This document shows, one piece after another, positions 1 through 9,630 of a DNA stretch of 64,000 bases; position 1 is the stretch's first letter; each line of letters starts with the position of its first letter. The notes beneath the pieces were generated by a model. The model searched no databases and had not been told where the DNA came from. It saw only the letters and a program-made list of their open reading frames with translations. The DNA is from Pelomonas sp039929605. Its GTDB lineage: Bacteria > Pseudomonadota > Gammaproteobacteria > Burkholderiales > Burkholderiaceae_C. The stretch spans positions 31,190 to 95,189 of the forward strand of contig NZ_JBDSQX010000054.1 in NCBI RefSeq assembly GCF_039929605.1. Direction: 5' to 3'. Position numbers and translations under genes: made by a program.

Positions 1-1583
1 GCGGCTTCGAGGCCGCGACGGCGGGTTTGTGCCGCGTTGGTGAACACCGTGCGCCCACCGCCGCTGGACAGCACGCTGATCTCGTCGCGGGTGTCGGCCT
101 GGAAGGCCGTCAGCGCCAGGCGGCGTTCGCCTTCGCCCGTTTGCTGACGGATTTCCCAACCCAGCTCGATCTGCTTGCTGCGTTGCTGGCGCAGCTCGTT
201 GTTGAAGCCGCTGCCTTGCGATCGGTAGGCCAGCTCGGTCAACGTGGGCGACTCGGCCGCGCGGCCCAGCGCCAGCCGCAAGACCTGGCCCTCCGCCGGC
301 CGCCACGCCAGCCCGGCCACGGGCTGCAGGCCGCTGAACTTGCGCGAGCCGCTGTCGTCGCCGTTGCTCAGGTAGCGGTCATCGCTGTCGAACTGCAGGT
401 TGCTGGCGCGCAGGCCGGCCAGCAGCTCCCATGCGGGCGTGGGCGTCCAGCGCCACTGGGCGTAGGGCTCGCTGCTGCGGGCGCGGTTGGTTTCGTCGCG
501 CTTGAGAGCACCGCTCTCGCCAGCCTGGTTGAGGTAGCCGCGCCGCGCGTCGCGCTGGCTCTCGATGGCCCAGCCGAGGGTCAATTCCTGCTCGGGGGCT
601 AACGCCCAGTTCAGGCGAGCGTCCAGCCCGTTGAAGCCGCGCCGCAAGCTGATGACGCCGCCGGGGTGGCTGGGCGTGTTCTGCACGGCCAGCGGGATGG
701 ACTGCCACTGGTCCACCGCGCGACGGCCGAGCCAGCCGGCGACCTGCAGACGCAGGCGTTCATCCACGTCGCGCTGCCAGCGCAGGCCGAGCTGCTGCTG
801 CTCGGCCGCCTTGCGGGTGTTGAAGGCGTCGGCCTGGGGTGCGGTCTGGCGCGGGTCCGCAGCGAACTGTTCGGCGGTCAGGCCCAGCGGGTCGTCGGCC
901 GGCTGGCTTTGCAACTGCGCGACGAGCATGAACTGCTGCCCGGGCGTGCGCAGCTGCCAGCGCGCCTGGGCCAGGCGGCGTTCGCTGGCGCTGTGGGCGC
1001 GCCAGCCGTCGCGGTGGGTGGCCTGCACGGCCAGGCTCAGCGCCTGGCCTTCGGCGGGCAGGCGGTCCAGGCTCACGCTGGCCTGGCGCAGGCCGAAGGC
1101 GCCGAGGGTGAGGGCAGCTTGTTCGCGGGCTTCGGTGGGCCAGCGGCTTTGCAGCGCGATGACGCCGCCGCTGGCGCTGCCGTAGAGCGCCGAGAACGGG
1201 CCGCGCAGCACCTCCAGCGAGGCGGCGTCGGCGATCAGCCAGTGGCCGAGCTGGCCCTGGCCGTCGGGCGTGCTGGCCGGGATGCCGTCGGCCACCAGCC
1301 GCAGGCCGCGCACGCCGAAGCTGGCGCGCGCGCCGTAGCCGCGGCTGGAGAGCTGCAGGTCCTGCGCGTCGTTGCCGCGGTTGGCGGCGTAGATGCCGGG
1401 CAGGCGGGAGAGGGTGCGGGCGAGGGCCTGGGCGGGGTCCTGCGCCTCGGCGTCGCGGGCCAGCGTGGCGCCGTCGAGGCGCTCGACGGCGAGCGTGGGG
1501 GCGGTGGCGCGGCCGTGGAGGACGACGGTGTCGAGTTGGGTGGTGGCTTGTGCTGCCAGGACGGCGCAGAGGAGGAGGCTCAT
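1..1583 (-). CDS. TonB-dependent outer-membrane receptor (3' end outside window)
   Basis: This reading frame starts at an ATG (1583-1581) and stays open to the left edge, giving at least 527 residues with the C-terminus missing. The N-terminus (MSLLLCAVLAAQA) is a short signal peptide. It is followed by a TonB-box-like stretch (QLDTVVLHG) and a plug domain (roughly residues 30-150) with LSRLPGIYAANRGND, LSSRGYGARASFGVRGLRL and LEVLRGPFSALYGS, all hallmarks of the family. After that come alternating aromatic beta-strands of a barrel (for example YAQWRWTPTPAWELLAGLR). Such receptors take up ferric siderophores, cobalamin or other scarce nutrients across the outer membrane using TonB-ExbBD energy. 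The substrate cannot be told from the sequence. No cobalamin riboswitch is visible upstream; the 5' flank is instead occupied by a repetitive element. Family certain, substrate unknown. Confidence 0.93.
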   Translation of the reverse strand, partial: MSLLLCAVLAAQATTQLDTVVLHGRATAPTLAVERLDGATLARDAEAQDPAQALARTLSRLPGIYAANRGNDAQDLQLSSRGYGARASFGVRGLRLVADGIPASTPDGQGQLGHWLIADAASLEVLRGPFSALYGSASGGVIALQSRWPTEAREQAALTLGAFGLRQASVSLDRLPAEGQALSLAVQATHRDGWRAHSASERRLAQARWQLRTPGQQFMLVAQLQSQPADDPLGLTAEQFAADPRQTAPQADAFNTRKAAEQQQLGLRWQRDVDERLRLQVAGWLGRRAVDQWQSIPLAVQNTPSHPGGVISLRRGFNGLDARLNWALAPEQELTLGWAIESQRDARRGYLNQAGESGALKRDETNRARSSEPYAQWRWTPTPAWELLAGLRASNLQFDSDDRYLSNGDDSGSRKFSGLQPVAGLAWRPAEGQVLRLALGRAAESPTLTELAYRSQGSGFNNELRQQRSKQIELGWEIRQQTGEGERRLALTAFQADTRDEISVLSSGGGRTVFTNAAQTRRRGLEA

Positions 1584-2030
1584 GGGGAAATAGCCAGCAG
1601 CACGCGAGACTGATGCCGGGATTTGCCTGCGGCGAAACCTTCGGTTTTCTGTCCCGCCAGAAAGTAGCTAAAGAGCTTCCCCGACCGCCCCGCCTCTTCG
1701 GGGTCGCCTGCGGTACTCAGACCCGACGCCGGCTGTTGGGCTTGGCTGTTGTGGCTGTTCGGCTGTTCAAGGAACTCCCCTTCTAAACCGCCGAGAAGCG
1801 CAGAAGCCCGGGGCGCGAGCAAAGCGAGCCTCAAGCTCTGACTTCGCACCCCTTTGTCTGAACGGAGCGTAGCGAAGTGAGTTGGGTGCGGCCCCGGGGT
1901 TCGAGCATCGCAGGGAACCCCGACAGGGGCGGTTTCGCAGGGGAGAGCTTTTTGCCTACTTTTTGGCGGCGCAAAAAGTAGGTCGCCCGCCGGGGCGACA
2001 TCCCGGCACGGCCCTTTGCGCCAAGCCATC
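1584..2030. repeat. Intergenic repetitive element with long imperfect inverted ends
   Basis: This gene-free gap between two minus-strand genes contains an element of about 340-370 bp. Its left arm (about 1651-1715, CGCCAGAAAGTAGCTAAAGA...) and right arm (about 1905-1970, read on the minus strand as CGCCAAAAAGTAGGCAAAAA...) are imperfect inverted copies of each other over roughly 65 bp. Both arms continue into a CCCC-rich stretch and end in CCTGCGGTACTC / CCTGCGATGCTC. The interior (about 1795-1890) contains AACGGAGCGTAGCGAAGTGAG. From memory, similar sequences recur between genes in Comamonadaceae and Rubrivivax-like genomes and are often mis-annotated as small proteins. An open frame across it on the minus strand is best ignored. 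It may be a non-autonomous mobile repeat, but no transposase or clear target duplication is visible. Confidence 0.6.
1955..1982. terminator. Hairpin at the edge of the repeat, just after the sugar dehydrogenase
   Basis: CCTACTTTTTG (1955-1965) and CAAAAAGTAGG (1972-1982) form a perfect 11-bp stem with a 6-nt loop. It lies about 50 bp beyond the stop of the minus-strand sugar dehydrogenase gene, so it could act as its transcription terminator. There is no uridine run directly after the stem on either strand, so a structural role in the repeat element is equally possible. Confidence 0.4.
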
Positions 2031-3143
2031 TCAGCGCGCAGCCGGCGCCACTGGCACCACCCGCACGACGCGCCCATGCCCCTCCAACACCAGATACAGC
2101 AGCCCATCCGGCCCTTCCCTCACATCTCGCATGCGCCCCGCATCCGCAAACAGCTTCTCCTGCTCCACCAGCCGGTCATCGGCGCCGAGCTTCACGCGCT
2201 CCAGATAGCCGAACTTCAGCGAGCCAAGAAAGAAGCTGCCCTGCCAGCTCGCACCGTACTTCGCGCTCTTGAGCTTCACCAACCCGGACGGCGCAATCGA
2301 CGGCACCCACTTCACGACCGGCTGTTCCATGCCCGCCTTGGCCGCGATGCCGTCGCCGATCTTGCCGCCGCCGTAGTTCTCGCCGTAGGTGATGACGGGC
2401 CAGCCGTAGTTCAGCTTCGGCTGGATCAGATTCAGCTCATCGCCGCCCTGCGGCCCGTGCTCGGTCTGCCACAGGCGACCTTTCTCATCCAGCGTCAGAC
2501 CCTGCGAGTTGCGGTGGCCGTAGCTCCAGATCTCGGGCAGCGCGCCGGGCGTCTTCACGAAGGGGTTGTCGGCAGGCACGCTGCCGTCCTTGCCCACGCG
2601 CACGATCTTGCCGAGGTGGTTGTCCAGCGTCTGGGCGCTCTGCATCTGGCTGAAGCGCTCGCCCAGGCTCAGGAAGAGCTTGCCGTCCGGCGCCTCGGCG
2701 ATGCGGCAGCCGAAGTGGTTGTGGCTGGCGATCTTGGGGCTCTGGCTGAAGATGACCTTCACGTCGGTCAGGCGCTTCAGGTCGTCACTCAGCCGTGCTC
2801 GGGCCAGGGCGGTGCTGTTGGTGGTCTTGTCGGCGCTCAGTTCGCTGAAGCAGAAGTAGATCGTGCGGTTGCTCGCGAACTCGCTGTCCAGCTGCACGTC
2901 CAGCAGGCCGCCCTGGCCGGCGGCGTCCACGGCCGGCAGGCCCTGGATGGGCGCGCTGAGCTTGCCGCCCGGTTGTGCCGTTCGCATCTGGCCATCGCGC
3001 TCGGTGATGAGCAACTGGCCGTCGGGCAGGAAGGCCAGACCCCAAGGCGTCTTGAGGCCGTCGACGATGGTTTCAAGCTGCGGGGCGGCATGAGCCAGGG
3101 CGCAGCCCAGGGTCAGCACGAGGGGGAGCAGGCGCTTGTTCAT
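2031..3143 (-). CDS. PQQ-dependent aldose sugar dehydrogenase family protein
   Basis: The product has 370 residues with a signal peptide (MNKRLLPLVLTLGCALAHA), so it is periplasmic. The body matches the soluble glucose/sorbosone dehydrogenase (YliI/Asd-type) six-bladed propeller: LKTPWGLAFLPDGQLLITERDG near the start, SHNHFGCRIAEAPDGKLFLSLG in the middle (with the probable catalytic His), then PEIWSYGHRNSQGLTLDEKG and EHGPQGGDELNLIQPKLNYG, and a GPDGLLYLV strand at the end. The family oxidises aldose sugars with pyrroloquinoline quinone as cofactor. I chose the ATG at 3143 because it begins the signal peptide. The longer frame to 3224 would overlap the upstream zinc-ribbon gene. It reads towards the repeat element and is probably monocistronic or weakly linked to the zinc-ribbon gene upstream. 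Confidence 0.9.
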   Translation of the reverse strand: MNKRLLPLVLTLGCALAHAAPQLETIVDGLKTPWGLAFLPDGQLLITERDGQMRTAQPGGKLSAPIQGLPAVDAAGQGGLLDVQLDSEFASNRTIYFCFSELSADKTTNSTALARARLSDDLKRLTDVKVIFSQSPKIASHNHFGCRIAEAPDGKLFLSLGERFSQMQSAQTLDNHLGKIVRVGKDGSVPADNPFVKTPGALPEIWSYGHRNSQGLTLDEKGRLWQTEHGPQGGDELNLIQPKLNYGWPVITYGENYGGGKIGDGIAAKAGMEQPVVKWVPSIAPSGLVKLKSAKYGASWQGSFFLGSLKFGYLERVKLGADDRLVEQEKLFADAGRMRDVREGPDGLLYLVLEGHGRVVRVVPVAPAAR

Positions 3144-3214
3144 CGGACTTTGGATGCGGCGGAGAAGGGGCTGCATCATCGCAGCGGTGCCCGCACGCAG
3201 CAGGCGCCGCCATG

Positions 3215-3949
3215 TCATTCCCACAGCGAGCCGAACAGGCTCAGGCCGGCGCTGAACAGGTCCGTCGCCAGGACGCCGCCAACGAGCCCGGCCTCGACGA
3301 CGGGGCGGCCGGATTCACGCTGCGCGCGTGAGCGCTCTTTGGCCACGGCGATGAGGGCGTCGGCGATGTCGGCCGGCGCGCTGGCCGGCTGCCGGGCACC
3401 CGCGTTGGCATAGGTCTGCAGGGCCCGCTCCACGGCCTCGGGGTCCAGCAGCGAGAGCGGCGAGCGGCAGTGCGAGCAGGCGTCTTCGCGCCTCAGATCC
3501 ACCGGCGCGCCGCAACTGCTGCAGTGGATGACGCCGACCTTGGCCGCAATGCTGGCGATCTCCGGCTTGGTGAGCTGGCGCACAAAGCCCTTCTCGATCA
3601 TGAAGGACGCAAAGCTGCTGAAGCGCCCGTGGCGGCTCTCGCAGCGGTGCGTGATGAAGCGGCCACTGCGCACGAGGTCGAAGCCCTGCGCCAGCCGGCC
3701 ACGGCATTCCGGGCAACGCAGCGCCGTGGCCAGCGGCCGGTGGGCCGCGCTGCGGTGGTGGTGGATCTCCTTGAACACCGTCGCCACCGCAGCGGGCGCC
3801 AGCTTGAGGTTCTCCAGGTGATCGAACCAGATGCCCTGGCAACCGAAGCAAAAGTCGATCTCCACCTCGCCGCTGTACTGGCCCGGCAGCACATGCAGCT
3901 GCATCGCGTCGTTGCAGGAGGGGCAGGGGCGAGCGGTCGGCGTCGGCAT
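3215..3949 (-). CDS. Zinc-ribbon (zf-TFIIB-type) protein of unknown function
   Basis: This 244-residue cytoplasmic-looking protein has three Cys clusters. The N-terminal one, CPSCNDAMQLHVL...CFGCQGIWFDHLENLKL (residues 9-50), has the CxxC-x(n)-CxxC-GxWxDxxE layout of the zf-TFIIB family. The second is CPECRGRL...HRCESRHGRF (about 78-110). The third, CSSCGAPVDLRREDACSHCRSPL (about 141-165), is a rubredoxin-like double CxxC ribbon. The C-terminal 60 residues are Ala/Gly rich with a hydrophobic end (GLVGGVLATDLFSAGLSLFG), perhaps a weak membrane-associating helix. It probably binds zinc; its partner is unknown. The ATG at 3949 is the only good start. Confidence 0.75.
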   Translation of the reverse strand: MPTPTARPCPSCNDAMQLHVLPGQYSGEVEIDFCFGCQGIWFDHLENLKLAPAAVATVFKEIHHHRSAAHRPLATALRCPECRGRLAQGFDLVRSGRFITHRCESRHGRFSSFASFMIEKGFVRQLTKPEIASIAAKVGVIHCSSCGAPVDLRREDACSHCRSPLSLLDPEAVERALQTYANAGARQPASAPADIADALIAVAKERSRAQRESGRPVVEAGLVGGVLATDLFSAGLSLFGSLWE

Positions 3950-4074
3950 CGTAGGAAGTCAGTTGGCGTGCGGGCGTGATTCTGCGGCCCGATTTGCAAC
4001 CGAGGGATGTCGCCGCTGCGCGCCAGCTGCTGCAATGCGGGCCTTTTCATCCAGGCCCGAGGCCCTGTCATCCC

Positions 4075-4644
4075 ATGCATCACTCCCGTTCGATTCGACC
4101 CGGCGCCCTGCTGGCGGCGCTGTCCCTCGCTGCTGGCGCCTGTGGCGCTGCGCCGGTCATCCAGGTCAACCCGGGCCTCTGGGCCGCCGACAGCGAGATC
4201 TGGATCAACGGCCAGTCAATGAAACCCGGCCTGCAGGCGCTGCGGGCCAAGGTGCGCAGCGGCCTCAGCGACGAACAGAAGGCGGAGATGGACCGCCGGC
4301 AGGCTGCGGAGAAGCAGTCCTGCCTGACACCGGCGCAGTCGCGCATCGACCTGTCGGCCTACCTGGAGAAGTCGCTGAGCGACACCGGCGGCCCGTGGAA
4401 GTGCGAGGTCAACGCCAGCAAGCTGGACGCCACGGCCGCAGCCGGCAGCTACGCCTGCCGCACGGGCGGTGGCGGGCTGACGCAGGGTAAGTTCTCCGCC
4501 ACCTACGGCCCCACCAGCTATCGATTCGAGCTGAATGGCCGCGGCAACGCGGTGGACGGCCGCACCGGCAATGCGATCAGCGCCACCGAGATGGACCAGC
4601 GCATGCTGGCCACGGGCCGCTGGCTCGGCGGCTCCTGCTCATAA
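4075..4644 (+). CDS. DUF3617-type exported protein
   Basis: The predicted protein of 189 residues starts with MHHSRSIRPGALLAALSLAAGACGAAP, a signal peptide that may be a lipoprotein signal (GAC). After cleavage it has the usual DUF3617 layout: an early NPGLW motif, a Met/Gln-rich segment, a cysteine in a QSCLTPAQ context, WKCEVNASKLD, then YACRTGGGGLTQGKFSATYGPTSYRFELNG. The family is periplasmic and without known function. I preferred the ATG at 4075 to an in-frame ATG at 3976 because only the shorter form starts with the signal peptide. It is divergent from the zinc-ribbon gene at 3949, so both promoters lie within 3950-4074. Confidence 0.75.
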   Translation: MHHSRSIRPGALLAALSLAAGACGAAPVIQVNPGLWAADSEIWINGQSMKPGLQALRAKVRSGLSDEQKAEMDRRQAAEKQSCLTPAQSRIDLSAYLEKSLSDTGGPWKCEVNASKLDATAAAGSYACRTGGGGLTQGKFSATYGPTSYRFELNGRGNAVDGRTGNAISATEMDQRMLATGRWLGGSCS

Positions 4645-4745
4645 GGACGAAAGCTGCGGGCCGAGCGCCGGGTGCCCCCAGCCGGCCCGCCGGGCAACGT
4701 GCTTGCGGCCCGATGCCAGGCGAAGGGCTGCGGTCCCGCCGCAAC

Positions 4746-4762
4746 GCGGTCTGCAAGACCGC
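4746..4762. promoter_or_regulatory. Perfect 7-bp inverted repeat upstream of the MNT/HEPN operon
   Basis: GCGGTCT-GCA-AGACCGC lies 56 bp before the mntA start and about 100 bp after the DUF3617 stop. It could be the terminator of the upstream gene (no T-run follows) or an operator at which the toxin-antitoxin complex represses its own transcription. Sequence alone does not decide. Confidence 0.35.
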
Positions 4763-4818
4763 CCAGACTCACTCGCGTGCAGCGTCCACACGAGCGCCTT
4801 TCGTTGCATCATCCAGCC

Positions 4819-5109
4819 ATGAATCGCGACGCGCTGCTGAAACTTCTGGCCGAGCACAAGCCCGTGCTGGCGGAGCGATTCGGTGTGCGCCGCCTGGCCT
4901 TGTTCGGCAGCATGGCACGAGGGACGGCGCGGGCTGACAGTGATGTGGACGTGTTGGTGGCTTTCGACGGCCCCGCAACGTCCAAGCGCTTTTTTGGCGT
5001 TCAGTTCTATCTGGAAGACATGCTTCAGCGCCCCGTCGACCTGGTCACGGAGACGGCCTTGCGGGAGCGCTTGCGGCCGTTCGTCGAGCGCGACGCGATC
5101 CATGTTTGA
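4819..5109 (+). CDS. mntA: MNT-domain nucleotidyltransferase antitoxin (MntA-like)
   Basis: This minimal nucleotidyltransferase has 96 residues. The motif G30-S31-x10-D42-V-D44 (GSMARGTARADSDVDVLV) exactly fits the GSx10DxD signature of the MNT family, with the two aspartates as metal ligands. In characterised MntA/HepT pairs the antitoxin adds AMP to a tyrosine of the HEPN toxin and so inactivates it. The stop overlaps the start of the HEPN gene by 8 bp (5102-5109), implying translational coupling. Start: ATG at 4819. An open frame extends upstream, but the family normally begins close to this Met. Confidence 0.85.
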   Translation: MNRDALLKLLAEHKPVLAERFGVRRLALFGSMARGTARADSDVDVLVAFDGPATSKRFFGVQFYLEDMLQRPVDLVTETALRERLRPFVERDAIHV

Positions 5110-5470
5110 ACGCGACACCCGCCTCTACATCGAGGACATGCTGGAGTTCTGCGGCAAGGCGCTGGCCTATTCCAGCGCCCTGACCGAAGCGACGCTGACT
5201 GTCGACGCGATGCGTTACGACGCCATCCTGCGCAATCTCGAACTCATTGGAGAAGCCGCGACCCGTGTGCCTGAGGCGCTTCGTGCCATGGCGCCGGGCG
5301 TGCCTTGGCGGCAAATCGTGGCTACGCGCAACCGTGTCGCCCACGCCTACCTGGGCATCTCTGCCGACACGGTCTGGAGCATCCTGCACGACGACTTGCC
5401 TGCGCTGGACCTGGCGCTGCGCGCATTGCTGACGCGGATGAATCAGGAGCCGCCCGCAACCGGGCGTTGA
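5102..5470 (+). CDS. hepT: HEPN-domain ribonuclease toxin (HepT-like, DUF86)
   Basis: The product has 122 residues, all-helical in character. It carries the active-site motif R76-x4-H81-x-Y83 (RNRVAHAY), the RX4HXY signature of HepT toxins, where Arg/His cut RNA and the Tyr is the target of AMPylation by MntA. The GEAATRVPEALRA segment before it is also typical of the DUF86 family. The gene overlaps mntA by 8 bp in the antitoxin-first order. Its stop codon (5468-5470) directly abuts the stop of convergent prfC (5471-5473), leaving no space for a terminator. Every key residue is present, so it looks functional. Confidence 0.87.
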   Translation: MFERDTRLYIEDMLEFCGKALAYSSALTEATLTVDAMRYDAILRNLELIGEAATRVPEALRAMAPGVPWRQIVATRNRVAHAYLGISADTVWSILHDDLPALDLALRALLTRMNQEPPATGR

Positions 5471-7111
<1,641 letters not shown>

Positions 7112-7162
7112 GGAGTTCTTGTAGCGGGGCTAACCCGGGATTATCCGTGGCGCTCTGACCGG

Positions 7163-7855
7163 CTACATCCCCCTGAACCGTCCCCGGTGCGCGCGGCTGA
7201 CCGGCAGGGCCTGGGCCAGGCCACGCAGGTGCACCCACAGCTCGCCGTCATCGCGCCGCTCGATGCGCTCGATGGCCCGCGCGTTGACGACCGAGCCGCG
7301 GTGGATCTGCCAGAAGAGCTGCGGGTCCAGCGACTGCTGCAGCTCCCCCAGTGACGTGCGCAGCAGCAGCTGTTCTCCGCTTTGGCTCAGTGCTCGCGTG
7401 TGGCGCAGCTCCGAGCGCAGCGCGGCGAGTTGCACCACGTCCAGCAGCTTCATCGTGTTGCCCGTCCAGGCCTGCAGGAAGCGCAGCTCGGACCGCTGCG
7501 GTTGCCCGGCCTGCAGGCGCTGCACGGTGGCAGCCAGCCGGGCGGGCGTGACGGGCTTGTGCAAGTAGTCCACCGCAGCGCGCTCGAAGGCGGCCAGTGC
7601 GTGCTCGGCATGCGCCGTCACGAAGACGAGACGCGTGCCCGGCGGCGCGAGCTGGGCCAGGCCCAGGCCGTCGATGCCGGGCATGCGGATGTCGAGGAAG
7701 GCGATGTCCGGGCGCAGCTCGTCCAGCAGCCGACGCGCCTCGGTGCCGTTGCGGGCCTGGGCAACGATCTCCAGCTCGGGCCAGGCCTGGGCCAACAGCT
7801 CGCGCAGTTCTTCGAGCAACTGGGGTTCGTCGTCGGCGATCAGCGCAGTCGTCAT
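7163..7855 (-). CDS. LytTR-family response regulator
   Basis: The product has 230 residues. The receiver domain (1-115) has the acidic pocket D8-D9, phospho-acceptor D55 (IAFLDIRMPG) and the conserved Lys in YLHKP (K100). A C-terminal LytTR DNA-binding domain (about 125-230) follows, with DPQLFWQIHRGSVVNARAIERIERR and LPVSRAHRGRF. It partners the membrane histidine kinase encoded immediately upstream. The stop of that kinase gene overlaps this start by 4 bp (ATGA at 7852-7855). Such pairs control exopolysaccharide, adhesion or cell-envelope genes, but the regulon here is not visible. Confidence 0.9.
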   Translation of the reverse strand: MTTALIADDEPQLLEELRELLAQAWPELEIVAQARNGTEARRLLDELRPDIAFLDIRMPGIDGLGLAQLAPPGTRLVFVTAHAEHALAAFERAAVDYLHKPVTPARLAATVQRLQAGQPQRSELRFLQAWTGNTMKLLDVVQLAALRSELRHTRALSQSGEQLLLRTSLGELQQSLDPQLFWQIHRGSVVNARAIERIERRDDGELWVHLRGLAQALPVSRAHRGRFRGM

Positions 7856-8814
7856 GGCATGGGCAGGATGAGCGTGGCTTCGGTCTGGCCGGCAGCGTTG
7901 GTGGCGAGGCTCAGGCCGGCGCGGCCGCCGTGCAGGGCTTGCAGGCGCTGGCGCAAATTGACCAGGGCCAGGCCGTGGCCTGCGGGCGTGTCGGTGCTCA
8001 GCGCGCAACCGCTGTTGATGACCTTGAGCCGCAACTCTCCATTGGCCTGCTCGGCTTGCAACAGCACCTGCCCGCCACTCTCGCTGGGCTCGATGCCGTG
8101 CTGGATAGCGTTCTCCACGAGCGGCTGCAGCATCAGCGGCGGCAGGGGCCGGGTGTGCAGCTCGGGGTCGACCTCGACGCGGTAGCTCAGCCGCTCGCCC
8201 AGCCGCAGCGCCATGATGGCCAGATAGTGCTCGACGATCTGGCACTCCTGGCCCAGCGTCGAGTCCTCGGCCTGGCGCACCCGCTCCAGCGTGGTCTCCA
8301 GCAGGCCGCTGACGGCGTCCAGCAGCGGCAGCGCGCGCTCCGAGCCCTGGCGCACGAAGCTGCGCAGCGTGGCCAGCGTGTTGAACAGGAAGTGAGGCTC
8401 GATCTGCGCCTGCAGCATCTGCAGCTCGGCTCGCAGCCGGGCTCGGTCCTGCTCCACGCGGCGCAGCGCGCGCAGCCGGCGCAGGCCTTGCAACAGTGGC
8501 AGGCCCAACAGCGCGGCGCCGAAGCCGAGGTGGAGCCAGGCGCGGGTGAAGCGTTCGGCCACAGTCATCGCGTCGAGCATCAGCGCCTGTTCGGCGGCCC
8601 AGCCCAGTGCCGCGCCCACCAGCAGGGCCGGTGGCAGGCCGAGCAGCGCCGCACGGCGGCTGCGGGCAAGCAGGCCGCAGAGGCCATCCGTCACGGCATG
8701 GCCCAGCCACAGGCCCAATGACAACGCCCACGCTGCCTGCTCACGCAGGAAGATCGCAGCCAGCGCGAACAGCGCCGCGCCGATGAGCAGCGGCGCCGGG
8801 CGTTGCCAGCCCAC
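7852..8814 (-). CDS. LytS-type membrane histidine kinase
   Basis: From the GTG at 8814 the protein has 320 residues. It has about four membrane helices (roughly residues 5-115), a coiled-coil linker (LRRLRALRRVEQDRARLRAEL), the HisKA_7TM-independent H-box QIEPHFLFNTLATL with phospho-acceptor H141, and an ATPase domain with the N-box VENAIQHGI and G-box GHGLALVNLRQRL. No cysteine-rich or PAS sensor is present, so the membrane part is probably the sensor. Start choice: an in-frame TTG at 8874 would overlap the upstream gene stop (TTGA). The GTG at 8814 is preceded at 5 bp by a strong AAGGAGG ribosome-binding site and starts just before the first membrane helix. Kinase and regulator form an operon. 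Confidence 0.88.
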   Translation of the reverse strand: MGWQRPAPLLIGAALFALAAIFLREQAAWALSLGLWLGHAVTDGLCGLLARSRRAALLGLPPALLVGAALGWAAEQALMLDAMTVAERFTRAWLHLGFGAALLGLPLLQGLRRLRALRRVEQDRARLRAELQMLQAQIEPHFLFNTLATLRSFVRQGSERALPLLDAVSGLLETTLERVRQAEDSTLGQECQIVEHYLAIMALRLGERLSYRVEVDPELHTRPLPPLMLQPLVENAIQHGIEPSESGGQVLLQAEQANGELRLKVINSGCALSTDTPAGHGLALVNLRQRLQALHGGRAGLSLATNAAGQTEATLILPMP

Positions 8815-8870
8815 GCCCTCCTCCTTGAGGGCTTGGGTCAAGTTACCGCTTAGCGTGGGCGCAGCCGGGC

Positions 8871-9440
8871 TCAAGATGGCGTCAGGTTGCTGGGCTGGCG
8901 CGGCAGGGCGCGTGCGCCGGCGCCGGTCGTCGGCACGGTGTTCGGCACCACTTCGAGCCGGAAGTCCGTCGCCTGCAGTTGGCCCGCGCCGGTGAGCAGG
9001 AAGCCGAAGCTGAGTGCGGTGGCATCGGCCGGGATATCCAGCACGATTTCAGCGGGTTGCCAGCCGAAGCTGCCATTCAGCTGGCGGTCGAACATGTTGT
9101 CGAAAGCCGTGGGCTTCTGGCCGCTGTCGGCGCGCATCCACAGCCCGCCCCATTCGGCCAGTTGGTTGCCGCGCAGCTGGGCGCTCAGGCGCACGCGCTT
9201 GCCGGCGAAGTCGGTGCCGGCAACCATCTGCATGAGCGACGTGAAGCCCTTGGTGTTCGGCTTGCAGTCCAGGTTGAACACCCGGGCGCTGGGCGCACCG
9301 GTCGCCGGCACGACTTTGTCTTCGCAGGTCTGGGCATCGCCCGTCTGCATCCAGCCCTGAGGCAGGCTGGCGGGCTGCGCGGCCAGCGCGGTGGCAAGCA
9401 CGCCGACACCGATGGCGGCAACGATGGCTGAGGCTTTCAT
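8871..9440 (-). CDS. Exported protein of unknown function
   Basis: This 189-residue protein starts at an ATG (9440) with a signal peptide (MKASAIVAAIGVGVLATALA). The mature part looks like a beta-sandwich: CEDKVVPATGAPSARVFNLDC, FAGKRVRLSAQLRGNQLAEWGGLWMRAD, LDIPADATALSFGFLLTGAGQLQATDFRLEVV. This pattern resembles carbohydrate-binding-like folds, and two cysteines could form a disulfide. I do not recognise a named family with confidence. It lies directly upstream of and in line with the LytS/LytTR pair (stop at 8871, next start at 8814), so it may be co-expressed with that signalling system or be its periplasmic accessory. GGGAG precedes the ATG by 8 bp. Confidence 0.65.
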   Translation of the reverse strand: MKASAIVAAIGVGVLATALAAQPASLPQGWMQTGDAQTCEDKVVPATGAPSARVFNLDCKPNTKGFTSLMQMVAGTDFAGKRVRLSAQLRGNQLAEWGGLWMRADSGQKPTAFDNMFDRQLNGSFGWQPAEIVLDIPADATALSFGFLLTGAGQLQATDFRLEVVPNTVPTTGAGARALPRQPSNLTPS

Positions 9441-9630
9441 CAATCAATCTCCCGTGGCGGACACGAATCGGTCCGCACGCAGACTAGGGTGGCGAAGCCC
9501 GGCCTGCGAGGCGATGGGGCGAACGGGCTCGGCGCGTACAGCAAGGCTCGAAACAGTGACATGAGGGGCGGATCGTCTTGCTCAGGAGGATGCCAGCAAG
9601 TTTCTCTTGCGGTTGGTGGGATGCGCCGGC

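Noticed and set aside
1584..2030. Possible cobalamin riboswitch upstream of the TonB-dependent receptor
   Set aside because: No B12-box-like conserved segment is visible; the interval is occupied by the inverted-repeat element.
1580..2107. 175-codon minus-strand frame between the receptor and sugar dehydrogenase
   Set aside because: It lies in the repetitive intergenic element, overlaps two real genes and looks like the spurious proteins commonly called in such repeats.
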